Origin: Cloeon dipterum
Taxonomy: Eukaryota > Arthropoda > Insecta > Ephemeroptera > Baetidae
Assembly: GCF_949628265.1 (NCBI RefSeq)
Contig: NC_088786.1
Span: 9,052,001-9,116,000 of the forward strand
DNA length: 64,000 bases
Reading direction: 5' to 3'
Position numbers and translations under genes: made by a program. Shown here in pieces: positions 53,744 through 64,000 of the stretch; positions within the stretch are counted from its first letter, which is position 1; the number at the start of each line of letters is the position of its first letter. A model generated the notes under the pieces. That model did not search any database. It worked only from the letters and a program-made list of their open reading frames with translations, and was not told the DNA's origin.

Positions 53744-53750
53744 ATCAGTT
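53744..53750 (+). promoter_or_regulatory. Initiator (Inr) of protease E
   Basis: ATCAGTT matches the arthropod TCAGT initiator at the right distance from the TATA box. Confidence 0.6.
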
Positions 53751-53851
53751 CCATTGCATCTTGCAACTCGCAACAACAGTACGCTCTGAGTGCTCCGATT
53801 CTCTCTCATCGCTTCCGACTTTTAGTTTTTTCACCCAAAAACCTACGCAAC

Positions 53852-56580
53852 ATGCAGGATTTTCTCGGCTACTGCAGCTTTTTGCTTCTGCTTTCTCTCA
53901 CCCTGGTGCAAAGTGCACCTCAACTGAAGCAGGTCGAGGTGAGTAAATTTCGTTTTCCGTTTTCCTTTTTTGTCTCGATCCCGTGCTAATTGACTTTCGC
54001 TCTCGTTTCGCCGCCGGCGCGTGCTTCGAAGTAATTCCATTTCACATAGATGAGGGCTTTGATTTATTTTGAAATTCTTTGTTCCCATAATAACAGAAAT
54101 TTTCAAACATTCTTTTGGGTTTCCTCTAAATTTCCTTGGCCCAAAGTCTGATGTTTTTCCTCGGATTATGATTCACGATCCACGCCTTTATGTAATCCCT
54201 TCTTAGAAAGTTCACGTCAATTACTTAACTGCGATGAGAGTGAATTTTATCCTATAATTTCTCCTTCGAATTTTCCCGGCTAAAACCGGATTAGAATTTA
54301 ACACCTAGTGGGCATTAACTGATGTCTGTTGTGTGTCATGTGTTCGTACAGGCCTACTACGACGACTATGATGCAACCACGTCGGCTCCTGATTGTGACT
54401 GCGGTGCGTTTTCTAATTATTAACGTGATAGTTGTTATTAATTACCAGCGCTTCACGCCAGCCGCGATTTTTCCATCACTTTGCTCTCGCTTTAATCAAA
54501 CCTAATAATGCCACAAACTCTTGATAACAGCTGAACCGTTTTTTTTTATTTTCAGTCTAACTAGTGCGATATATATTTGCTTTTTATTAAGCAAATAATA
54601 TATAAATAATTGTGGAATTACTTCCAGTAAATGCCGTAGAGAAAATGTAAGATAAAATTTGTGTTGATACCGAAGTAAAAAATAATTATTTTAAAACTTA
54701 ACTTTCTCCTCAATATTGATTGAAAGTATTGGAAAGGAACATCTTCAACATCTTATCGACCGTTAAATTCGCTTAAAATTACTAAATCAAGTTTGTCATT
54801 TTTTATAAATTAATCTTAAAATAAATTCAATAAATTTTAGTCATTTATCACAGTTAAATTTGTATTAAAAATAAACTAACCATTTTATTTAAAAAAAAAT
54901 TAATTTATTAAAAAATTAATTGAATGCAGTATTAAACATATAATATAGGTGCAAAGAAAAAATCATCAATTCTAATTTTATGATTTAGTTTGTGGAGTTC
55001 CTAACCCGAAAACTCGTGTTGTCGGCGGCAACGTGACAATGCCGAACGAGTTCCCGTGGGTCGTGGCCCTCGAGAGGAGGAATAAATTCTACTGCGGTGC
55101 CACCCTGATCTCGAGCAAACACGTGCTGACAGCCGCTCACTGCATCGACGGGTGAGAGCTGTCGAATTTACGCACCTTGGACCCCTGCTCATTCAATTAT
55201 TTGCAAATAATAATGTCGCAGTTTCAACACCCGAGAAATCAAGGTTTACATGGGCGTGCACAACAGACTTGCCATGAACTCGGAGACGACGCTGGTGAGG
55301 AAAATCAAAAAGGCGGTAGTGCACCCCAAGTTCGACATCTTCTCATTTGACAATGACATTGCCATGCTGCACCTGAACGAGGAGGTCGAATTCACTCAGA
55401 TTATCAAGCCCGCATGTCTGCCTACGCAAGGTGAGCATTGTTTGTTTGTGCGCCGCTAGTGACGACTTTGACAATAATTCAGCAATTCGGCATTGAATAG
55501 CGCAGATAATAACGCTAATTTATTGAATCACGCCCAATGTTAATCGTCTTTTAAACGCGCCGTCGCTGATTCACTCTTCCTTTTGTCTGAATTATGTTTT
55601 GTGTCTATATATGTGGGCAGCTTCAAGGGAAATTGATTGCAAGTAAAATGCTTCGGCCTTACCAATTCCACGAACGCTATCTCTTTAAAGTGGACGCATT
55701 TTAAAACAATATTTGAGTTAATTGTCACTTTAGGCGAGGGGAAACGCCACGTTTGTGTTTGTTATCGAGAAAACTTCCACTTTCCTAGAATCAGGCGTGT
55801 TTTCCTGCGCATCAAGCAATTGCAGAACGCTTTTAAGTTGCCACGTTTTCATTAGGTAGCATTTTTTTATTTTCTCTGAAATCAACAAAGAAGGTTTCTT
55901 TGAAATGCTGATTAAATTTATCTTCGCCCTCATTTTCGCTCACATATAGTTAATACACTTTTGATACAAACCAATTGTCAAGTCCATTTTCTCATTTGAA
56001 AGGAAAAACATCTGAAATTTTGTTTCAATTTGAATTTTTAGCCCGGTCCGACTACAGCGGTTACAACGGCATCGTCGCCGGCTGGGGTCGTCTTGGAGAG
56101 AAGAAGTCCACTGCCATCGAGCTGATGAAGGTTGACGTGCCCATGATGACCATGGAGCAGTGCAGAAAGTCTGGCTACGGCGAGACCCGCATCACCGACA
56201 ACATGATCTGCGCTGGATACACCGAGGGCAAGAAGGACGCTTGCCAGGTAAGTTCTTTTTGATGTGTCTAGTATTTCGTGAGTAATTAAATTCAATTTTA
56301 TTAAAAACTGTGAATAACCCGATATATGAATTTAAAGGGTGACAGCGGTGGCCCCATGCACATTAACATCGCTGCCGGAGTGACCGAGCTCATTGGTAAT
56401 TTCTGCACTCTTTTCCATGAGATTAAAATTACTAAATCTTTTTTTAAATCAGGAATCGTTTCCTGGGGTCGCGGATGTGCCCGTCCCAACTTCCCTGGTG
56501 TGTACACCAACGTTGCCACCTATTTGGACTGGATCAACAACCAGATGACGTCCGACGAGTGCGTCTGCAAACGGCCGTAA
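53852..56580 (+). CDS. Trypsin-like S1 serine protease E
   Basis: Seven exons (53852-53938, 54352-54403, 54989-55151, 55222-55430, 56042-56247, 56338-56395, 56453-56580) give 300 residues. A signal peptide ends near QSAP. The pro-region is short and acidic ([10 protein letters not shown]), leading to CDCVCG. Activation is expected after Arg56 before VVGG. TAAHC, NDIAML and GDSGGP supply the triad, and Asp in KKDACQ predicts trypsin-like specificity. The chain ends ECVCKRP. Intron positions and phases equal those of proteases A-D although the gene is on the other strand, so an inversion accompanied the expansion. Its pro-region is the shortest in the cluster. Confidence 0.94.
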
Positions 56581-56738
56581 AACTGGAGCAAATCAAAATA
56601 TCAAATTATCCTGAGCGATAAACCAAAGACCTAGCTGTATCTTAATTTATTTCAAGCTAATTTATTCACCTTAAAGGTGTTCACGGTGCGATAATTTGTA
56701 CAATAACTATATTTATGGTTGAAACCGATTTCTATAGA

Positions 56739-56744
56739 AATAAA
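56739..56744 (+). terminator. Polyadenylation signal of protease E
   Basis: AATAAA about 160 bp after the stop codon. Confidence 0.65.
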
Positions 56745-57855
56745 ATATATTTCAATTTAACTTTAGTCGTATTTTAATCATTTCTGAACTTGAACCCTTT
56801 TGCATTTTTTATTAATAGAGAAAATCTAACTGATTGTGACCGGATCTTTTACTAAAGACAATAGAAAATCATAGCCGAGGAAATAAAAATTTCTGAACAT
56901 TTTGAAATTGTTAAATCTAAAAGCGAATTGGATTAATTTATAAATTAAAAATGTTCCTAAAATTTACACAAAAACCGACTAGTTTGGACCAAAAGCCCAG
57001 TAACAGTTACCACGTGCAAGAAAATTACTATTGTTTCTAAAAATTATCGTTAATTGTGACGAATAAATTTTAAGAATTTTGAGCTTTGGTAAATTGAAAA
57101 CAATTGGCTTTTTATTTGTGGCAAGTATTTTCTTGTACTTATTATATAAAGGCTACTCCCACAAGAAAAATTTAATTTAATTTACAATTTTTCTACTTGT
57201 TTGCCTTCCATACCTGATATTTGATTTGTAAAATCAGGTAGAGTTAAATTCACACCGTATGATATTTTATTATTAACGGAGTCAAATACTTTTCTTGTCA
57301 AGCCATTAATTTTTGTTCTGGTCGTTTAAAATTTGAATAAAATTGTATTTTTATAGGAAAAGATTGAGATATTTATTATACTTTATTTCATATTAATTAC
57401 ATAGGTGAAATTTTCAAGTAGGTTAGTCTTCCTGCAAAGCAGTTGAATCGTGCGGGTTGCGTAACTCTCACATCACAGGCTTAATAAATATAATCATGCA
57501 AAATTATTTTATCAAAATTAATTAATTCGATAATTCAATAGCTTCTTGTAATTCCTGCCAAATTTCGCGATAAATCTTAAACTGTAACGAACGGATCGTC
57601 AACAACAACAACACGGGGAAATTCAACTACATTATTACGCACCCCATTTAAGTGGTCACCGACCCCGGCCAAGATTCGCGTGTTGACGTGCAGATGGCGG
57701 TGGCTCCGTTCAAAACAATGCATTACAAATGCGGAGCGAACGTATTCACGTAGTGAGTGAGGTAACGGGTTTGTGCGAGTGAGTGCGTTTGTTTTGGACT
57801 GCCAGCTGAAGGCTGAAATCGTGCTAAAGAGTGATCGTGCCGTCGGCGCCGGACG
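56745..57855. other. Intergenic, includes RUFY distal promoter region
   Basis: AT-rich up to about 57550, then rising GC content toward the first RUFY exon. No TATA box is evident, as is common for housekeeping genes. Confidence 0.45.
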
Positions 57856-60800
57856 ATGTCGGACGGGGTGAATGAGTCGAGCGGCAGTTCGATGTCGCTG
57901 TCGACGTCCAGCTCGTCGCTGCTATCGCCGACCGTGGCCAGGGAAGAGTGGTGGCTGTCGTTCAATGGGCGCAGGGGCGTAACCTCACGTGAGTCAGTCA
58001 CTCGGTCGACGGCCCTTTTTTCAATTACATATTCACCCCCTCTGCACCCTCACACGCCCCACAGACGCAGCCGGACGAGGGCCCAGCGAGATGCGAACCT
58101 CCGAGTCGTCCGATAGTCTGCATGCGCGATTCGGTTCTGGCCTACTTAATGTCGTAAATTGGTCGCATGCTTTGACATCTGTTTGATTTCCCCTGCCTGA
58201 ATGTAATTGCATAATTATTTTTTGTCTCGTATTTTAGCACTTTCGAATCCAGCTGGAATTAGCGCTGGCGTTTAATTGTTGATTCGATTCTTTTAAGGTC
58301 ACCACAGAAAGGAAACGAATGAAATTTTTACTATAGTTAACTTAAATATGAACATTAAAAATTAATTTTGGTTAGGCGTAGGATGATTCATTAAGTTTGA
58401 ACTCAGTCAATCTCATGAGAATTTCACTCCTCCTCCCCCAGTTGTTATTTTAAGTATACTCTTAGATAAAGTCTCGGAGGAAAAGATTTGTTAAGTAAAC
58501 GTGGTTTTCCTCTGTTCGTCGGTGGATGATTACCAATTTCTAGCTCAAGAATTGCAGTAAATTATTTAAAAAAAAATTGTTTGAAAGCCATATTATAGCA
58601 GTTCCTTTAGGTTTTTAGACTTTCCTATTGGGTACCGGGTTTGTGAATTTTGCAATGCACTGAAATGCGCCACTGATTTTTGAGCTGAATACAGCTGAAA
58701 ACCCCACTATTTTTTGCATTTTCCCGATTTTTTCCGAACTTGACCATTTAAAAGACAGAGTGTGAAAAATGAAGGTAAATTTAAATGTTTCCTTTTTTCA
58801 GTGGCAGTAAAATTGATATTTTTTTAATTCATATTTTGGTCTTTCAACATTTAAAATCTGCTATAAAAGTACGTAATTCAGTAAAAAATTGCGAAATGGT
58901 GTTAATTCAGAATAAAAAAACTGTTTTGCGATGCAGTAGCATTGGCATTTTGGCTGCACCCTCTCCTCATATTCATTTATCCCAAATTTTCGGTACTGAG
59001 ACAGTATTTCCAGCTATCTGATGATCTGGTGCCACGATAAAAATGCTACTGACAAATTCTAGACAGATGTTGAAACTTAATTCCATAAAATAATTAAAAT
59101 GTCAGAACAATTTTTTTTTTTATTTTAAAGGCATGCAATTGCATCCTGTATTGAAATGACCATTATATTTATTACCCGTTTAGATGGTTTCCTTCTCAAA
59201 AGCCGAAGGTTAATAATCGATTCAGCTATTTCAATTTAGTAAATAAAACAACTCTCTAGAGCTCCTCAGAAAGCCTGAAATTTTTATGCTGCTCCAATTT
59301 TTCCATAGTTCCAATTCACAAAAATATTTCATAAAATCATTAAACCATTTTTATTTATTATGATACATATAAAATTGACAATCATGAGAGTTGTTCCTGC
59401 TGACGACTTGTACACAGAGAGCAAAGATTTTTTTCACACAATTGCAAATATATTTGAAAAACTATTAACTTGTCTGCCAGTATTTTGAGAAGAATGTAAT
59501 AATAACTCTAAATGGTTTTTTCGATAGTTTAAAAAATGCCATTTCGTCCAAATTTATATATCGAGGATAATTTTTTTAATTCCAAATTGACAATTCCTGA
59601 AGTTTTAAGTTTCATAAAAGATATTACAATCCTACAAAATAATAATAAAATAAACAGCCTGGAGTTTTCCTCATTTTTGCCTTCAGCTGTGTGAATTATA
59701 TTTTTCTCCATTATTTCATATATTAAGCGATAAAACCCTAGCTCTTGAAAATGTGTAGCGGGTTCTCGCTGAGAGAGCCAAAAAATAAACTTTAACTTAA
59801 CCGACTATTATTATTTTTTTTTTTAATTTCTCGATAGGAACAATTTTTATTCATATGATTTTTAACAATGGGTTAATGTTTGAACAATTTTTTGCATTTT
59901 TTTCTAATACGTGAATGATTCAAAATTCCAAACCGAAAAAAACTTAAAAATAGCAATTCTTCTACAAAATAAAAAAAAAAATTGGTAACTTATCGTTATT
60001 TAAAAAAAAATAATGCATTTTATGGAATGTGTTCAGTAGTGCCATTTTTCAAACTAAAAATTACCAAGAGTGATATCGGAAAATAAAAATCCGTCATTGT
60101 CTGACGGAGCAGGAGGTGCCCGACAGTGAGACACAGGGTTGCCGGGGGGTGGTTGTGGCCCGGCCGAGTTTGCGGGTCGGCCGTGCGCAGCGCCGCGATC
60201 CGCGATTGGAAAATCAATAAGACGTCGCTCGTCGAGCGAAACAAACCGCCGCACTTTGACATTACTCTGGCCGGTCGCAATGGTGGGCTCGGAGATCGCG
60301 GGCGCCCAGGACACCATTTACTTGTGTAACTTCCGCGTGTCCGTCGACGGCGAGTGGCTGTGTCTGAAGGAACTGCAGGACGTCGAGTTCTCGAGCAACC
60401 CCGGACACCTCTCCCCGACCAGTCCCACGATCGACCACCCCGCACTCCTCGGTATAACTCGCCACCCCCGATTCCGTGATTCCGCCCTCCTACGACGCAG
60501 ATTTTCTTATTTGAATTTTACGGAATTTTCGCGATTTTCTTAGTTATTGACGAAATCGATGACGTTCTGCAGGGAAGTCTTGCAAAGTCGTCTCGGTCTG
60601 GTGTGTTTTTTTCTTGAAAGGGGTGGAGTTTCTTGCATGTTTATATACGGAAAGTGGCTACGTGCAGGGGGAACATAACCCTTGCTATAGGTGATTGATA
60701 CATTTTTTACACATACTATTACGTCGTGCTATATATACACAATGAGACTCTTTCACATCATGGCACTTGCAGTTTTACTCTTTCTGCATACACAAAATAT

Positions 60801-63390
60801 GTTTACCTTGAATTCTATTTAAAAATGGCACTGACTGACGTGAGTAAAGGGGAAAATCCCAAGCAAAAATTTGTCTCTTTTGCTGTTTGGAAAATGATAC
60901 CAAAATAGTTTCTGTCAACAATATTTGTTAAAGAAATTGTATGCCTTTTCTAATATCCTTACAAGGGAACCCTGGATCCGTACCACTGTTACATGCTAAT
61001 ATTTTCCTCAAATGTATTCTGTTCACTTAAATTATATTTACATGAACCACCAGTCCAAAGTGTACAAACCTCGAATATAATGTTAGATTTAAAATTTTTA
61101 CTGAACACTTTCTTCTAATTTCATGACAGTCTACAAAAAATTAGAAAAAAAGAGCGGCAAATACCCAGGGTTCCCTAGCTAATCAATCAAGTGTTCTTCA
61201 TTTTAATTTCACGATGTAATATTTTAAGACAAAAGGAAAACCACGCAAGTCTACAAGATTTTTTTTATCATTTTTTAAATTTGCAGGAGATGGCTATTTT
61301 GAAAATTTTAATATTTATATCTATATATATTCTCATACGATCCAAATTTAAAATTGCTTGACATCTAGAAATTTCCGGGAAAAATTGCGTAGCAAATCTG
61401 AATTTTTCGCAACAACAAATTCTACAATAGCAGAGACGGTCTTAGAAAACCCTCTTATAATTTTGTCAGTATTCTCATATTTTTATCGTAAAAAAATCGT
61501 TTCCTTTCGCGTGGCTGACCAGGCGGTGTGTGTTTCAGCTCGCGACCCAGCAGCTGTCGAGCGCAGCAATCTGGTCAACATCTCGAAACTCGTAGTCAAA
61601 GAGCTGATCGAAACGTCGCTAAAACATGGTCGAATGCTGGATTCGGACCACATGCCACTGCAGCACTTTTTCATTGTGCTTGAGCATGTGATGAGACACG
61701 GTCTCAAGCCAAAAAAGGTGAACGCCGTCCGTCCAACCGCGTCCGTGTCGCATTGCTCATTTTACACTTCCCAACAGGGCCTGCTGGGACCGAAAAAAGA
61801 GTTGTGGGATGTCTTGCAGATGGTCGAGCGGTACAATGCAGAGGCTGCTGACATCACGGCCAGCGTCAGAGACCTGCCCGTCCGGTAATTATTATTGTGA
61901 TGCTCCCAATCAGTCGCGTCACAAAATATACAATAAACAAGCACTGCACTTGACGACCTCTCTCACTGCTGTTGTTTACGTACATGATCGATTGTATTTG
62001 TTTGGTTTCATTCTAAATCACTTAGAAACCTAAATCGCTTCCAATTTTAAACTTAAATTAAAATAGCCTCTCAAATTTCTGCTGTACGATTTTTGAAATT
62101 ACAATTTTCCTGACGTTAATTATGAAGCGAAAATTTAAAAATTAACCATTTCATCTGCAGCTATGGAAAATAACCTTTTTAATATTTTCGAGCAAATCAA
62201 AGCATTGTCTTGCTCTATTATAGTCTATTTTTTCAAAGTTTTACGTTTAAATTTCTCACAAATTACAATCAAATGTTAAAAATCTTATATCATTTTGGCC
62301 ACCCCATGCAAGTGCTTTAAGAAAAATTTACAATTTTTGTTACTTGGAATAACATCATTTTATAAATCTCCAGGACTCATATGGGCCGCGCGAGGGCCTG
62401 GCTGCGATTGGCGCTGATGCAGAAAAAGCTGGCCGACTATGTGAAAGTGCTGATTGACCATCGGGACGGGATGATGCCCGACTTTTATGAGCTGGAGGCT
62501 CTGATGATGAGCGAGGAGTCGGTCGTAATCATGGGTCTGCTCGTCGGTCTCAACGTGATTGACTGCAATTTGTGTCTCAAGGCATGACCAGTTTTCCTCA
62601 ATCAGTCACGGAATTAATTTTGCATTCGAAATAGGGTGAAGACCTCGACAGCCAACAGGGCGTGATCGATTTTTCACTCTATTTGAGAAGTCCGGGCCAA
62701 AGTGGCGAGGCGCCAAATGAGGAGGGAGATCTAGACAACATGAGCACGGTCCTAGACCAGAAAAATTACATTGAGGAACTCAACAGGCATCTAAAGTAAT
62801 ACATTTCCCCCCAATTCGGTTGAGTGGTTATCTAACTGTTGGATTTAGCGCAACAGTGACAAACCTGCAAGCCAAAGTTGAAGCGCTGACCACGACAAAC
62901 GCACTGATGAAAGAGGATCTCATGATCGCGCGGAACAGTCTGAAAAGTATGCAAGAGGAGAATGAGGCGTTGCGTCGGGAAATAAACACGGAAAATCCAC
63001 ACGGACACAAATCAAAAGACGAGGTAGAAATTTTAATCCGTTTTTCCTGGCTGGTTCTGACAGTTTTAAATAAGGTTTGCAGTGCAGCTGAAAGATCTGT
63101 CAAAAGAATAACCCTCCAGGAAATGGAAGATATAAAGAAACAGTTGGAACAGGAACGAAACAGAAGAATCGAGGTCGAGAAGGAATTTGAAATCCAGGTT
63201 TGATGTCGGGGATGTTCTTTTTCTTGGTCATTAAATTGATCAAATTTAGACAAGCATCAAGGCAGAAATGGAAGTGGCTATGAAACTGTTGGAAAAAGAC
63301 ATTCACGAAAAGCAGGATACGGTTATCTCATTGCGGCGACAATTGGATGATATCAAATTTATCAATCTGGAAATGTACAAGAAACTTGAG
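57856..63390 (+). CDS. RUFY (RUN and FYVE domain-containing protein), 5' part; 3' end outside window
   Basis: Exons: 57856-57988 (1a) or 60280-60451 (1b), then 61539-61717, 61778-61884, 62374-62581, 62635-62795, 62849-63023, 63120-63197, 63250-63390. The 1b form codes 407 residues so far. Exon 1b has the vertebrate-like [21 protein letters not shown]. The RUN domain runs from [16 protein letters not shown] through [48 protein letters not shown] and [17 protein letters not shown]. From about residue 275 a long coiled coil begins. The C-terminal FYVE zinc finger expected for RUFY is beyond the window. RUFY proteins are effectors of small GTPases on endosomes and lysosomes. One intron has a GC donor (62582-62634) and one (63024-63119) is a stop-free multiple of three. 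Confidence 0.92.
60280..60451 (+). CDS. RUFY alternative first coding exon 1b
   Basis: It starts [10 protein letters not shown] and ends phase 1 at a GT donor, the same phase as exon 1a, so both can join 61539. It carries the segment conserved in vertebrate RUFY proteins, while exon 1a codes a Ser-rich start ([12 protein letters not shown]). GC-rich sequence upstream (60130-60280) could be a second, TATA-less promoter. Confidence 0.75.
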
Positions 63391-64000
63391 GTACGTATCA
63401 GGCCAACAGGTTTGTCGCAATTAACACGATTCTGCACCTGTTGCACATGATACACTTATTGGTGTCAGAATTGTTTGTCGATCACTGTACAGCATGTCAA
63501 ACACAATCTTCCTTCTCTCACTCGCGGCCACCACTTCACAACTGCAAAATTTATTCTTACCAACCCTCCGTAATGGTGTCTTCCTCCTTCTCACATTTTT
63601 TCGCAAGCAAAACTCTGCTACTTTTCATTTATATGCTTTGTTAATTTTTTAGATTTTCTTTTACAGGAAAAAATACCAAAAATTAAGTAGATCTTGAAAA
63701 ACTCATCAAAAATGTCTTTAATCCTAACTAAAAATGAGTTAACAATTGTTACATTCGTTAGGAAATTCCAATCCGAGGGTCACCAAAACGACTTTTTAAA
63801 ATCAATATTTTGTTAGTTTTTTGAGAAATTATTGATGGGATAATAAAGAAGAAAATGACCAGTAAAATTTTCAATCTAGCATCATTTCTAAGAACTTAGA
63901 AATAACTTTATGAATACAAAAACTAGTAATCCCCCTGTCAAGTACATAAAAAGGGCAATTTTATTTCTATCTAGACGAAATTTGGTATGCAGATTCTCTT
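63391..64000 (+). other. RUFY intron, cut by the window end
   Basis: It starts with donor GTACGT after KKLE. No further exon is recognisable before the window ends. Confidence 0.6.

Noticed and set aside
57989-58186. Plus-strand frame just after RUFY exon 1a
   Set aside because: It begins inside the intron past a good GTGAGT donor and ends without homology.

Overview
The window is nuclear DNA of an arthropod, most likely an insect. The genes are spliced, with GT-AG introns and a few GC-AG ones. Non-coding sequence is AT-rich. TATA boxes sit about 30 bp before arthropod-style TCAG/TCAGT initiators. The families also fit an insect: a gustatory receptor of the 7TM_7 type, a cytosolic type-B carboxylesterase, insect pancreatic-type lipases, a secreted C-type lectin and a cluster of trypsin-like proteases. 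Species cannot be named from the sequence. I rebuilt each gene by hand from splice sites and reading phase. Except where the window edge cuts a gene, each model adds up to a whole number of codons.

Layout. 1-5616 (+): last six exons of a follistatin-related protein 4/5-like gene (C-terminal beta-propeller). 7315-8568 (+): C-type lectin. 8926-11734 (-): carboxylesterase. 13084-15852 (+): gustatory receptor, head-to-head with the esterase. 16739-16882: a (CT)72 microsatellite. 17803-17876 (+): tRNA-Thr(AGU). 20070-22039 (+): secreted Pro/Ala/Thr-rich structural protein. 22261-24743 and 25473-28585 (-): two paralogous lipases with intact Ser-Asp-His triads. 29554-56580: five S1 trypsin-like protease genes, four on minus and one on plus, all with seven exons and intron phases 0-1-2-1-0-1. 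They share an N-terminal CxCxCG linker and a C-terminal CxC. 57856-end (+): RUFY (RUN and FYVE domain) gene with two alternative first exons; its FYVE end lies beyond the window.

The most notable part is 34.3-45.5 kb. A block holding a whole protease gene plus the last exon of its upstream neighbour is tandemly duplicated. The two protease copies keep identical lengths in all seven exons. The second copy, however, carries Gln192Arg and Gly193Asp next to the catalytic serine, and both copies lack the Arg/Lys normally found before the activation cleavage. The duplicated last exon of the neighbour has decayed in the first block through a 17-bp deletion and loss of cysteines. A probable 839-bp solo LTR (TG...CA, 4-bp target duplication) sits in the second block. 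Other points are a clean intron presence/absence difference between the lipases, two GC-AG introns, a 96-bp stop-free intron in RUFY, and a threonine-rich tail on the gustatory receptor.

The genes do not form one pathway. The protease and lipase arrays are tandem expansions of secreted enzymes, as is usual for insect digestive or haemolymph hydrolases. The lectin could act in immunity, the receptor in taste, and RUFY in endosome/lysosome traffic. I found no previously unknown multi-gene system.
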